DNA of 64,000 bases from Chitinophaga filiformis (GTDB lineage: Bacteria > Bacteroidota > Bacteroidia > Chitinophagales > Chitinophagaceae), in NCBI RefSeq assembly GCF_023100805.1, contig NZ_CP095855.1, positions 6,985,001-7,049,000 of the forward strand, given 5' to 3'. Below the pieces are notes generated by a model. The model saw only the letters and a list, made by a program, of their open reading frames with translations. It did no database searches and was not told the DNA's origin. Of the stretch, positions 1 through 7,977 are shown in pieces; position 1 is the first letter of the stretch; every line of letters starts with the position of its first letter. A program made the position numbers and the translations under genes.

Positions 1-117
1 GAAACGCAGTTTGCAACAGAGAGCAGGTTGAAGAATGAGGCAGCGCCGGTGACGGAGATACATTTCACACCAGGTACGCCGTTTAATGTAAGGGGAATGC
101 TGACGTATAGGTTCTGA
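1..117 (+). CDS. C-terminal end of a TonB-dependent outer-membrane receptor (partial)
   Basis: Frame 1 is open from the first base and stops with TGA at 115-117, giving 38 residues that end in GMLTYRF. A terminal aromatic after alternating hydrophobic and polar residues is the usual last beta-strand of a Bacteroidota outer-membrane barrel, and the GTPFNVRGMLTYRF ending is typical of SusC/RagA-like TonB receptors. The body of the gene lies upstream of the window, so the substrate cannot be inferred. A strong hairpin with a T-run follows at 140-186, consistent with the end of a transcription unit. A different outer-membrane barrel protein is possible. Confidence 0.6.
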   Translation, partial: ETQFATESRLKNEAAPVTEIHFTPGTPFNVRGMLTYRF

Positions 118-139
118 TGGCGTAAAGAGCCGTATTTTC

Positions 140-186
140 AAGGGGTTGAGCTAAAGTAAAATATGCTTTAGTTTAACCCCTTTTTA
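140..186 (+). terminator. Intrinsic terminator after the receptor gene
   Basis: A 15-bp stem with a few G-T pairs (142-156 with 166-180) has a 9-nt loop and is followed by a run of five T. It lies 25 nt after the stop codon of the partial receptor gene. The rest of 187-415 is AT-rich, and I see no gene or clear promoter consensus in it. Confidence 0.8.
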
Positions 187-415
187 TATTTTCCAAAGTA
201 CATCATTCAATCTGTTCATTTCGTTCACTTCTGGTATTCCTTAGCCATTACATTCTTTCTGAGGCTGTTAACTTGCCATTAACTCGTTTATGAAATAAAA
301 ATTTGAATTTCGAATCTGCATTGCATTGTTTGTTGTCATGTAAACTATGCATCTGTTTCATCAATCTCTGGTATGTATATAAACTGGTTAATCCACAATT
401 CTTAAACAGAGATAA

Positions 416-991
416 ATGGCAAGTATAGTTAAAATCAACTTCGACGATGTTTATGATATTAATACAACATCCAGGGGAATGAAATCAATACTCTTCGACA
501 CAGAACTCGCAAACGGGGGTAAAAAAGAACTGATGGTAGCAATAAGCGATCAAGCGCATGAATTAATGCCTAATGTCTACAATTTAGCATTTGGTCCATT
601 AAATGCAGGTGGTAAGATCGACGATAAAGCACAAATAAAACATAAAAACTATTCAAAAGCCTTTTCTACGATACTTTCCCATGCCCGAGCATATCTAACC
701 AGTAATCCCAATCATTATCTGGGGATTGATGGTTCCAATAATTCACGGGCCTTGCTGTATTATAGGACTATCTTAAACAATTTCGATTATCTAAGCAGGC
801 ATTTCGAAATTGGGGCATTGAAATATTATGTAAGAATTACGAGGTTTGGTAAATGTCAATATGAAAATCCATTTGATTTTGAAGATGTCAAACCCGATGT
901 GGTAAGAATTACAAAAGATAGTCCAAGGCATCCCGAATTTTTGTATAACTATTTCATTTTTAGAAAAAAACATGACAATAAAATAAGTTAA
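416..991 (+). CDS. DUF6934-like protein of unknown function
   Basis: A 191-residue soluble protein with no signal peptide or membrane segment. The central stretch, with YNLAFGPLN near residue 55, a GKIDD motif about ten residues later and a GSNNSRALLYYRTI segment near residue 125, matches my recollection of the Bacteroidota DUF6934 family, in which a YNLAFGD and GS-x-x-R-x-x-LY pattern recurs. No enzymatic motif is visible. Such proteins are often found singly beside small ORFs and their role is not known. Here it sits just upstream of two tiny related ORFs (1012-1188 and 1292-1477), only 20 nt from the first, so co-transcription is likely. The family assignment is from memory of the motif. 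Confidence 0.65.
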   Translation: MASIVKINFDDVYDINTTSRGMKSILFDTELANGGKKELMVAISDQAHELMPNVYNLAFGPLNAGGKIDDKAQIKHKNYSKAFSTILSHARAYLTSNPNHYLGIDGSNNSRALLYYRTILNNFDYLSRHFEIGALKYYVRITRFGKCQYENPFDFEDVKPDVVRITKDSPRHPEFLYNYFIFRKKHDNKIS

Positions 992-1011
992 CAAAACTTA
1001 AAGCTTTTACT

Positions 1012-1188
1012 ATGAAAAATGATACAATGAAAGACAAGGTTAAGACCTTATCTGAAAAAAAGCAACTAGCTGATAAACCGCCAAGACTTGTGAGTGGCAA
1101 ATCATCGCTGGCTCAAATTATCAAGACCAAAGAACAGGCAGATGAATTTATGGAGAAGTTAAACAGAGCTTTTAATAACGTTTCATAA
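1012..1188 (+). CDS. Small paralogous ORF, copy 1 (58 aa)
   Basis: ATG at 1012 opens a 58-residue, highly charged frame ending in TAA at 1186-1188. Its C-terminal half contains KTKEQADEFMEKLNRAFNNV, nearly identical to the end of the 61-residue ORF at 1292-1477, while the N-termini differ. The conservation of this 27-residue module at protein level, and its repetition in tandem, argue that it is or was a real gene. The segment is predicted helical and amphipathic, with no transmembrane or signal sequence. I do not recognise a family. It follows the DUF6934-like gene by 20 nt and may share its transcript. Confidence 0.55.
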   Translation: MKNDTMKDKVKTLSEKKQLADKPPRLVSGKSSLAQIIKTKEQADEFMEKLNRAFNNVS

Positions 1189-1269
1189 AAAGTCAGGTCA
1201 TGTAAAACCAAGGATCAGGCAGCTACATTTATAAGAAGCCAGGCAAGGTCTTTTAACAAAGTTTCATAA
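1189..1269 (+). pseudogene. Decayed copy of the small paralogous ORF
   Basis: Reading on in frame from the stop of copy 1, the bases encode CKTKDQAATFIRSQARSFNKVS followed by a stop at 1267-1269. This aligns with the KTKEQADxFMEKLNRAFNxVS module of the copies on either side but has no start codon and only the C-terminal part. It appears to be a degenerate middle copy left by tandem duplication. Confidence 0.55.
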
Positions 1270-1291
1270 ATCAAGCTAATCAAATAAAATT

Positions 1292-1477
1292 ATGAAAGAT
1301 CCAAAAGTAGAAGAAAGGATTATGGCTTTGATTGAACAAGCCAAAGCAACTGGTAAAACTGTTAAGATCAAGGTACCTGCACATCGCAGATCTTCGTTAA
1401 GCCAGATCATTAAAACCAAAGAACAGGCGGATGCATTTATGGAGAAGTTAAACAGGGCTTTTAACAGAGTTCCATAA
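1292..1477 (+). CDS. Small paralogous ORF, copy 2 (61 aa)
   Basis: A 61-residue, lysine-rich protein whose last 27 residues repeat those of copy 1 (SSLSQIIKTKEQADAFMEKL and onward). The N-terminal half (MKDPKVEERIMALIEQAKAT) is predicted helical and includes a KTVKIKVP strand, so the protein may be a small helix-strand-helix domain. No homologue is recognised. It is preceded by the decayed copy and followed by an inverted repeat at 1565-1632. Conservation between copies at amino-acid level supports translation. Confidence 0.6.
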   Translation: MKDPKVEERIMALIEQAKATGKTVKIKVPAHRRSSLSQIIKTKEQADAFMEKLNRAFNRVP

Positions 1478-1564
1478 AAGAAACCATTCAAGGAAGACTC
1501 AAAAAAGAATAGGTGCTGAGAGCCAATATCTACGTGTCTCCATCAGGTATCCGAAATAAAGTGA

Positions 1565-1632
1565 GGTGTATCAACCTTGAAGGGCGCCCAAAAAGTCAGA
1601 CGCTTTTGGAGACACTTCAAAGTTGATACGCC
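1565..1632. terminator. Imperfect inverted repeat between convergent genes
   Basis: Arms 1565-1582 and 1615-1632 are complementary over 18 bases with two mismatches. The 32-nt spacer contains a further short CCAAAA/TTTTGG hairpin. The element lies between the small ORF (plus strand) and the cytochrome gene (minus strand), so it could terminate both, although there is no long T-run. It could also be a remnant of a small palindromic repeat. Confidence 0.45.
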
Positions 1633-1657
1633 TTCGTTTTCGATTATAGCAATGCTC

Positions 1658-2869
1658 TTATCTGTTCTTCTCCACAAACCTTTTCGTTGCATCCTGATAA
1701 ACATTTACAAAATGCGTACGCACCATATCTGCTTCCGCTACTGATGCATTTGCCAGTTTCAGCATAATTTTCCGCGATGGCAAAAGTGGCATATGACAGT
1801 CAACACAATTATCCGCCAGCACTATTCCTGCCGGTGGTTTGTAGGAACAGGAATCATGGGCAACACCGCCCATATTGTGGCAGTTAATACAGCGTTGTGA
1901 GAACGCCGCCATGTTCTGCCGCTCGCTGACGTGGACGTTGTGACAGGAGGAACAGTCCAGTTGTTCCGCCATTTTAAAACATTTGCAGGCTGTCAGTAAA
2001 CCGTATTGATTACCATGCACATCAAGGTTACCCACAGTATCAATATCATAATTTGGGGTAGAATAGTCATCCAGTTTTTGCCCTACGGCAAAACTAAAAG
2101 CGGGTTGTGTATGTTTCCTCAAGCCGGAATGACATTGTGCACAGGCATCCAGGCGTTGTTGCCGGGAGAAGCTTTTTGTGCTGATAATATTGCTGGCAGT
2201 CTTCAGCTCCGGATGTTGGGTATGGAATGCAACATGCGCAGCGCCGGGTCCATGACATCTTTCACAGTCAATACCGTATAGCAGGGTTTTCTTATTGAAC
2301 ACCGTGATACCGTCCTTCCTTTCCTTTGCTTCAATATAGGTAGCATGGCATTCCAGGCAGGTAGCAGGAATGGGCCTGTCGAAACGGATGTAATTGTCCG
2401 AATACCCCGGACTGTTGCACCAGTCGTTGGCAGGAGTAAAATAAGATACCGGCAGCTGGAACAATCTGTTCTTATCCCAATAAAGGTAGGTCTGCCCTTT
2501 CCTTCCGGAGCCGATCACGATACCAAACTCCCTTTGCTCGGTAGGGATGCCGTTCATGTAAGCCGTTTGCAGGAAAACGTCTTTCTTCTTTTCCAGTTCC
2601 ACTACCATCCATTTATTGTAAACAAACTGGTTTTTACCAGGCGTAAAGCTGCCTTTGATACTGGCATCGTCCGGCACTGCGGAGGTCTGAAAATGGGCTG
2701 TATGGCGGCTGCTTTTGAAGATGTCGGCATGGCAAGAAGCACATGCTGCTGATCCGGCAAAAGCCGGGTTTCCCCGGGCAGCTGGCACAGATCCGGGATT
2801 AAAGGCAGCGCATATAATACTGCCTGTGAATATCACAGATGCGATTAATAAGAATATGAACCCTTTCAT
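1658..2869 (-). CDS. Secreted seven-heme c-type cytochrome
   Basis: A 403-residue protein with an N-terminal hydrophobic signal peptide (residues 1-22) and seven CxxCH heme-attachment motifs starting at about residues 43, 171, 202, 243, 306, 327 and 355. It is therefore an exported multiheme cytochrome c, loaded with heme in the periplasm and expected to carry electrons. The heme spacing and the ECHATYIEA and RCHGPGAAHV segments resemble cytochrome c554-type multiheme proteins annotated as cytochrome c family in Bacteroidota. The large gap between hemes 1 and 2 (about 125 residues) suggests a separate beta-rich N-terminal domain. No reductase or quinol-oxidase subunit lies next to it, so its redox partner is unknown. 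Transcription appears monocistronic. Confidence 0.85.
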   Translation of the reverse strand: MKGFIFLLIASVIFTGSIICAAFNPGSVPAARGNPAFAGSAACASCHADIFKSSRHTAHFQTSAVPDDASIKGSFTPGKNQFVYNKWMVVELEKKKDVFLQTAYMNGIPTEQREFGIVIGSGRKGQTYLYWDKNRLFQLPVSYFTPANDWCNSPGYSDNYIRFDRPIPATCLECHATYIEAKERKDGITVFNKKTLLYGIDCERCHGPGAAHVAFHTQHPELKTASNIISTKSFSRQQRLDACAQCHSGLRKHTQPAFSFAVGQKLDDYSTPNYDIDTVGNLDVHGNQYGLLTACKCFKMAEQLDCSSCHNVHVSERQNMAAFSQRCINCHNMGGVAHDSCSYKPPAGIVLADNCVDCHMPLLPSRKIMLKLANASVAEADMVRTHFVNVYQDATKRFVEKNR

Positions 2870-2896
2870 TGTTACTGTATGATCATATAAGTAACA

Positions 2897-2934
2897 AAGA
2901 GAAGGCCGGTAAGGTTATAACCGGCCCTCTTTTC
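2897..2934 (-). terminator. Hairpin terminator after the HD-Pnk gene
   Basis: GGCCGGT at 2904-2910 pairs with ACCGGCC at 2920-2926, extended by AAGAG/CTCTT arms. On the minus strand it directly follows the stop codon of the kinase gene and ends in T-rich sequence. Confidence 0.65.
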
Positions 2935-4047
2935 TTAGCGCACATGATAAATGACTTCGTGCGCTTCTGTCAGATCAGGGATCTCCAGTTTGCTGATCAG
3001 TTTCTGCATGGCATTATAGGGTACGGTTGCTTCCCTGTTACCATTTTGCCGGAACAACTCTTTATACGGCACTTCCACATACACGACCGTAACGCCCGCA
3101 TCATACTGCATACAAAGGGCTATCAGCTGTTCCCGCATCTGGTGGGTGGTATTGGTGGCATTCCAGACAAAGGAACGCTTGTTCCGCAGGTACCCCCTTG
3201 CCTGCTCTTTAGCAGCCTGCACTACTTTGCCGGTGCCACTTCTATCGGCGGGACTGATCTTCATCTGCCTGCGGATATCATCTAATGAGATAATTTCCCA
3301 TTCCGGTTGCCGGTAGTGTTGCTGTACATACGTATCCTTACCGGCGCCGGGCAATCCGCTCATGATCACGACCTGCACGGCCGGCGCTTTATAGGGCACG
3401 TAACCCGGTGCTGCATCTCCTTTCCGCAGATAGTGCATGCGGGCCTGTGCATTCTCAAAAGGCCAGGGGCTTCCCCAGCATTGATGCTCTTTACAATATT
3501 CCTCAAAGCAATCGATGCGATATAACAATTCGGCCGTATCGGGGGCTATACGTCCAATCATATCAGCCCTCGCCAGCAGGGCCAGGTGTTGGGTGTTTAC
3601 CTGTAGTGATGCGTGAATAATGGTACGCAGCGGGTCTCTCTTTTCCAATAACCATAAAGGCAAACTATGATATTTCACCAATTGAGTGATCTGTTCGCGG
3701 ATATGAAAAGGGGTTGGGATCTCCCTGTATAATATCTGCCGGGCAGTCCCTTCCCCTTTCCTGGCGTGGCCTGCGGAAGTGATCCGGCCATCCGGCCCGG
3801 TAACGGTTGTACTGCGTTTCTCAACGTCATGCAGCAGCGCAGCCGCCCAGAGGATCTCTTTATCCTGTGCAGACAATGCCTGGTAAGCAGGTTGTTCCTG
3901 CAATGCCGCCAGTACCATTTGCGTGTGGATGGCCACATTCCCTTCTCCATGATGTATGGGGTCTTGTGGCACCTCCTGCATATCGCGTACCCAATCGTAG
4001 GTCTGCTCAAGGTATGGCCATGATCTGTTTTCAGTGATTGTCCACAT
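2935..4047 (-). CDS. HD-Pnk: HD-domain phosphoesterase fused to polynucleotide 5'-kinase
   Basis: The N-terminal half is an HD-type metal phosphohydrolase (HTQMV near residue 41, LLHDVEK with the HD doublet at 73-74, and further His residues). The C-terminal half is a P-loop kinase with GLPGAGKDT at about 231-239 and a Zeta-toxin/Pnk-like DDIRR and WNATNT pattern. This is the architecture of the bacterial HD-Pnk end-healing enzymes, in which the HD domain removes 2',3'-cyclic or 3' phosphates and the kinase phosphorylates 5'-OH ends. I place the start at the second Met because a strong AAGGAGGT lies 4 nt before it; an upstream ATG at 4062 is possible. The gene overlaps the end of the RNA ligase gene, which points to coupled translation. 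Together they would heal and seal broken RNA. Confidence 0.85.
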   Translation of the reverse strand: MWTITENRSWPYLEQTYDWVRDMQEVPQDPIHHGEGNVAIHTQMVLAALQEQPAYQALSAQDKEILWAAALLHDVEKRSTTVTGPDGRITSAGHARKGEGTARQILYREIPTPFHIREQITQLVKYHSLPLWLLEKRDPLRTIIHASLQVNTQHLALLARADMIGRIAPDTAELLYRIDCFEEYCKEHQCWGSPWPFENAQARMHYLRKGDAAPGYVPYKAPAVQVVIMSGLPGAGKDTYVQQHYRQPEWEIISLDDIRRQMKISPADRSGTGKVVQAAKEQARGYLRNKRSFVWNATNTTHQMREQLIALCMQYDAGVTVVYVEVPYKELFRQNGNREATVPYNAMQKLISKLEIPDLTEAHEVIYHVR

Positions 4048-4741
4048 ATTTACCTCCTTCATTTTTCAGGGCTGCACGGCGCCAGTTACGCGTCCAGTGT
4101 ACGTCCGTTTTCACGTGCCCTTTTCTCACATATTTAAATACATTTTCTGCGAATGCAGATACCGGGAAACCGGCTGCATTACGCGTAACAATTCCTTCCA
4201 TTGTAGCGGGTACACCGGTAGCTGCGTCATATGCGTTAAAGCAGCCGGGACCTTTCACAATATTCAGTATGTTACTTTCAAAATCGGCCTTCACCAATGG
4301 TGCCTGTAGTTCCTGAATGACCGGCACTACGGGCAGGTCCAGCATAGCAGCATAAAAGCAGGTCTCTTCCCAGCTTAGCCAGCGGCCATGCTCTCTTATT
4401 GCAAACACATAGAAATGATGGTTCAGGTCTTTGTATGCAATAGAGTGTACAGCATACAGGTTCTCCAGGAATATTTCCAGGTTGCCCAGGTCATTCTTTA
4501 CCAGCTGCCAGTAGCGGCGCAGGCTTTCTGTCCACGGAGATGTGGTGGGCGCCACATGAGAGCGTGCAAACACACCATAGCGGGACAGGCAATTATTTTC
4601 GCCATCCAGTTTTTCCGTATGCACCAGGGTAGGAATGGCAGAGATATAATGCCAATAATCATGCTGAATGCGGTCATCGCTGGTAGTGCCCGGCGAAAAC
4701 GGAAAGTGATAGGTACGGCCATATTTTTCTGAAATAGCCAT
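4031..4741 (-). CDS. ATP-dependent RNA ligase (Rnl2-like)
   Basis: A 236-residue protein with a covalent nucleotidyltransferase motif EKLDGEN (lysine at about residue 44 would be adenylylated). Later elements are typical of the RNA ligase fold: YVFAIREH (motif III-like) near residue 110, MEGIVTRN (motif IV) near residue 190, and FKYVRKGH (motif V) near residue 207. The length fits a stand-alone nucleotidyltransferase domain without a large C-terminal domain. It is the first gene of a two-gene operon and its 3' end overlaps the HD-Pnk gene, whose product makes the 5'-phosphate and 3'-OH ends this ligase needs. The likely role is RNA repair; a DNA substrate cannot be excluded. Confidence 0.85.
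   Translation of the reverse strand: MAISEKYGRTYHFPFSPGTTSDDRIQHDYWHYISAIPTLVHTEKLDGENNCLSRYGVFARSHVAPTTSPWTESLRRYWQLVKNDLGNLEIFLENLYAVHSIAYKDLNHHFYVFAIREHGRWLSWEETCFYAAMLDLPVVPVIQELQAPLVKADFESNILNIVKGPGCFNAYDAATGVPATMEGIVTRNAAGFPVSAFAENVFKYVRKGHVKTDVHWTRNWRRAALKNEGGKYVDNH
4052..4059 (-). promoter_or_regulatory. Strong Shine-Dalgarno site for the HD-Pnk gene
   Basis: AAGGAGGT on the minus strand, 4 nt before the ATG at 4047, inside the 3' end of the ligase gene. Such strong sites are uncommon in Bacteroidota, and this one decides the start chosen for the kinase. Confidence 0.6.
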
Positions 4742-4950
4742 AACGGGTTATTTTAATTAAACAAAAAGGATTCACAGGCCATTCCTGCAGAACGCAGGTG
4801 GCGTAGTTAACAATAGTATGCCTGTGATATTACATGACGCAAGGTTTGTCTGTTTTTTACAATTGCACGCAAAGCTAAGCATTTTCTTCATATGTCCTAT
4901 GACCTGCCCTATTGATGAACGCAATCGTCAAAAAAAGCTAAATTACGTTT

Positions 4951-6327
4951 ATGAGAAACTTACTATTCCTCTGCCTGCTTGGAGCAATGCTTCCTGCGGT
5001 AATGTCATGTGGCAACCCTTCCGGCCACCAGCCGGTGAAAGACAGTACAGCTGTTGATACTTTTGCCTTATCCACGGATTCCATATTTAACATCGTTGAA
5101 GAACGTACGTTCCGGTATTTCTGGGATGGTGCGGAACCCGCCAGTGGTATGGCGAGAGAACGTTATCATGTAGATGGCGACTACCCGGAAAATGATATGA
5201 ATGTGGTTACCTCAGGGGGTAGCGGCTTTGGTGTAATGGCTATCCTGGTAGGAATTGAAAGGGGTTATATCACCCGTCAACAGGGGCTTGAGAGACTAAC
5301 GAAGATCGTATCCTTCCTCGGGAAAGCAGATCGTTTTCATGGCGCCTGGCCGCACTGGATGTATGGAGAGAATGGAAAGGTAAAGCCATTCGGACAAAAA
5401 GATAACGGTGGCGATCTTGTAGAAACGTCTTTTATGATCCAGGGATTGTTATGCGTACGCCAGTATTTTGCCACTGGCAATGACCAGGAAAAATCACTGG
5501 CTGCCAGGATCAGCAAACTGTGGGAAGATGTGGAGTGGAGCTGGTACAGGAACGGTAAGAACGTGTTGTACTGGCATTGGTCGCCTACCTATCAGTGGGA
5601 GATGAATTTTCCTGTAACCGGCTATAATGAATGCCTGATCATGTATGTACTGGCAGCATCATCTCCTACACATGGTGTGCCCGCAGCAGTGTATCATGAA
5701 GGATGGGCCCGCAACGGAGCTATCAGGGACAGCATCAAAGCTTATGGTTATACGCTGTCGCTGTCACACAATTACGCGAAACAGTACGGAGGACCTTTGT
5801 TCTGGGCGCACTATTCCTACCTGGGACTTGATCCGCATGGCTTAAAAGACAGGTATGCCGACTATTGGGAGCATAATACCAACCAGACATTGATCAACCG
5901 CCAATGGTGTGTGGAGAACCCGAAAAAGTATAAAGGCTACGGCCCTGACAGCTGGGGATTAACAGCCAGCTATTCTGTGAACGGGTATGCCGCACATGCT
6001 CCTGGCGACAATACAGACCTGGGCGTCATATCTCCTACCGCCGCACTATCTTCCATGCCTTATACGCCGGAATATTCGAAGCAGGCAATGGTGCACTGGT
6101 ATAAAGACATGCGCGATAAGCTCTTTGGTCAATACGGGTTTTACGATGCCTTTAGCGAAACAAACAACTGGTATCCCCGGCGATACCTTGCTATAGACCA
6201 GGGACCGGCAGTAGTGATGATGGAAAACTACCGTAGCGGTCTGCTATGGAAATTGTTTATGAGTTGCCCGGAAGTAAAATCCGGATTGAAGAAACTGGGG
6301 TTTGAAAGCCCTTATCTGAATAAGTAA
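4951..6327 (+). CDS. Lipoprotein of the glucoamylase-like/GH144 family (probable beta-1,2-glucanase)
   Basis: A 458-residue protein with a lipoprotein signal peptide: hydrophobic start and VMSC lipobox with Cys at residue 20, so it should be anchored in an envelope membrane. The rest matches the glycoamylase-like (alpha/alpha)6 barrel family that includes GH144 endo-beta-1,2-glucanases, first described from Chitinophaga. Features seen are TFRYFWDGAEPASGMARER early, a GGSGFGVMAI segment near residue 90, GDLVETSFMIQGLL near residue 160, and repeated tryptophan and acidic clusters. It would cut beta-1,2-glucans or related sugars. No SusCD pair or regulator lies next to it. The exact substrate is an inference from family resemblance; other members act on other glucans. 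Confidence 0.75.
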   Translation: MRNLLFLCLLGAMLPAVMSCGNPSGHQPVKDSTAVDTFALSTDSIFNIVEERTFRYFWDGAEPASGMARERYHVDGDYPENDMNVVTSGGSGFGVMAILVGIERGYITRQQGLERLTKIVSFLGKADRFHGAWPHWMYGENGKVKPFGQKDNGGDLVETSFMIQGLLCVRQYFATGNDQEKSLAARISKLWEDVEWSWYRNGKNVLYWHWSPTYQWEMNFPVTGYNECLIMYVLAASSPTHGVPAAVYHEGWARNGAIRDSIKAYGYTLSLSHNYAKQYGGPLFWAHYSYLGLDPHGLKDRYADYWEHNTNQTLINRQWCVENPKKYKGYGPDSWGLTASYSVNGYAAHAPGDNTDLGVISPTAALSSMPYTPEYSKQAMVHWYKDMRDKLFGQYGFYDAFSETNNWYPRRYLAIDQGPAVVMMENYRSGLLWKLFMSCPEVKSGLKKLGFESPYLNK

Positions 6328-6332
6328 TATCA

Positions 6333-6363
6333 CCGGGGTTGTTGCCTTAAACAACAGCCCCGG
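6333..6363. terminator. Bidirectional hairpin between convergent genes
   Basis: CCGGGG-TTGTTG at 6333-6344 pairs with CAACA-GCCCCGG at 6352-6363 with a 7-nt loop. It lies between the ends of the GH144-like gene (plus) and the acyltransferase gene (minus). Confidence 0.6.
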
Positions 6364-6386
6364 CAACCTGCATACGCGCCGCGGCC

Positions 6387-7541
6387 TTACACCGGAACAG
6401 ATTGGCGCTGAACAGGCGATGCCTTTCGCGCCAGGACGCGTTGGCGTAGTTTCAGGAAAGGCTTTTCAATGATCCTGTTCAATAGCAAAGCAGCCGATAC
6501 ACATGTGATGATACAGATGATAAACATCAGGGTACTGTTCTGCTCTATACCCATGTTCCCTACCCATAACTGCGTCAGGTGTATAACGCCTTTGTGCGAG
6601 AGATAAATACCATATGATAACATTGCCAGTGTAGCGGTGAAACGCAGTTGCTTTTTGTACAGAAAACTCTTTTCACTGACAGCGCCAGCTACCATAGCGC
6701 CATAACCAACAGCGATCAGCGGAAAGCCAAAGATGGAGGCATAAAAAGTAGAAGGGTCTTCATTACAAAGGAACCAGGCCCCTGTTAAGATCACAAGGCC
6801 TGTCAGCAGTAATTTATTACCCAATGCCATGACCCTTTGCTTAATAGCGGGCAGGAACCGGAAGATGGCTGCTATTGCCACACCGGTAAGCAATCCGTCA
6901 AGGCGTGTAAACGTAGGATAATACATCCACATATACCAGGTTACCCAGTAATCGTCTGCTCCCATAGCAGGTTTCAGCAAGGCGAACCAGCAGAATAATC
7001 TGACTATAAATCCGCCGGCGAATAAAATGCCCAGCAGCCAGGGACCTGCTTTCAGTGCCTTCCAGCGAACCAGCATGATCAGGATGACAGGCAGCAGGAA
7101 GTAGAACTGTTCTTCGATACATAATGACCAGGCATGCGAAAAAGTGCCGCTGTCCTTCAGGTGCAGACCTATATTCTGCGTGAAGGTGAGAAACTTCCAG
7201 AGTGGCGGCAGGGCTTCCCTTTCACGGAAGCCGGGCACCATGAAATACAGTGCCAGTACTGTAAGATAAGCGGGGATGATCCTGAAGAAACGTTTGAGGA
7301 AGAACTCCCGGAAAGAAATCTGTTCATTGTTGCTGATCTGTGCAAACAGCTGTGATGAAATGAGGTAACCACTCAATACAAAAAACAGGTCTACGCCTGT
7401 CCATCCGAAACTGCCGATAGTATCTATCCACCCGGGATGTTTGAAGATGCGATAATGGTAAATGAAAACAAATGTGATGGCGAAGGCGCGCAAGTGGTCT
7501 AATCCGGCAAAGTGCTTACCGGGTGCTGGTGTCTGTGACAT
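6387..7541 (-). CDS. Membrane acyltransferase 3 (OafA/YrhL-like)
   Basis: A 384-residue integral membrane protein with about ten hydrophobic segments. The N-terminal FAGLDHLRAFAITFVFIYHY and DLFFVLSGYLIS motifs are hallmarks of the acyltransferase-3 family, whose conserved His in the first helix is needed for acyl transfer. A second signature, HAWSLCIEEQFYFLLPVIL, lies near residue 142. Members O-acylate lipopolysaccharide, peptidoglycan, exopolysaccharide or small molecules, taking acyl groups across the membrane. Nothing in the neighbourhood fixes the acceptor. The gene is monocistronic and convergent with the GH144-like gene. Confidence 0.88.
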   Translation of the reverse strand: MSQTPAPGKHFAGLDHLRAFAITFVFIYHYRIFKHPGWIDTIGSFGWTGVDLFFVLSGYLISSQLFAQISNNEQISFREFFLKRFFRIIPAYLTVLALYFMVPGFREREALPPLWKFLTFTQNIGLHLKDSGTFSHAWSLCIEEQFYFLLPVILIMLVRWKALKAGPWLLGILFAGGFIVRLFCWFALLKPAMGADDYWVTWYMWMYYPTFTRLDGLLTGVAIAAIFRFLPAIKQRVMALGNKLLLTGLVILTGAWFLCNEDPSTFYASIFGFPLIAVGYGAMVAGAVSEKSFLYKKQLRFTATLAMLSYGIYLSHKGVIHLTQLWVGNMGIEQNSTLMFIICIITCVSAALLLNRIIEKPFLKLRQRVLARKASPVQRQSVPV

Positions 7542-7718
7542 GAAGAAGGGAGGCTGCGGATTTTGTGTTGCAGGCCACGAATTTACGGAGATCCTGATAT
7601 CTTTTTGTGGACATTTATAAGCGGTTTTATAGCGGGATGATCTGGTGAAAGTGTCCAGTGCCTTTATTTTGTAACGGCATGCAATTTGTTTCTATAACAG
7701 TGGATCAAAACGAACAAC

Positions 7719-7901
7719 ATGAGACAGACGAGATTTTTGATCGTGGTACTTGGATTGTTGTTAGCCGGAGCGAGTTGTGTAACCCCTCATCATCCTCCTC
7801 CGCCACCGAGGCCACCAAAACCCCCACGTCCGCCGCTTGGCGCCGTGCAATTTAGTATTCCAGACACCGCCTTCCAGCAAGCAACGGTGGTAATGCATTA
7901 A
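7719..7901 (+). CDS. Small proline-rich lipoprotein (60 aa)
   Basis: ATG at 7719 opens a 60-residue frame starting MRQTRFLIVVLGLLLAGASC, a convincing lipoprotein signal with lipobox AGASC. It is followed by an unusual proline-rich stretch (HHPPPPPRPPKPPRPP) and a short tail. Proline-rich linkers of this kind keep small lipoproteins extended in the envelope. No family is recognised. The overlapping frame beginning at 7658 lacks any such signal and was set aside. The lipobox is the main support; the short length keeps confidence moderate. Confidence 0.55.
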   Translation: MRQTRFLIVVLGLLLAGASCVTPHHPPPPPRPPKPPRPPLGAVQFSIPDTAFQQATVVMH

Positions 7902-7905
7902 AAGA

Positions 7906-7973
7906 GAAGGACCGGGGATCAGGGATTAAATCGAAGACGGACTCGCATTCAATTCCTCGTTTCCCGGCCCTTC
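7906..7973. terminator. Possible long-loop hairpin between convergent genes
   Basis: GAAGGACCGGG at 7906-7916 can pair with CCCGGCCCTTC at 7963-7973 (one G-T pair) across a 46-nt loop. It lies between the proline-rich lipoprotein gene and the DUF1080 gene. Confidence 0.35.
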
Positions 7974-7977
7974 GTTG

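Noticed and set aside
7658..7855. Alternative frame overlapping the proline-rich lipoprotein
   Set aside because: It lacks a signal peptide, whereas the frame starting at 7719 has a clear lipobox.
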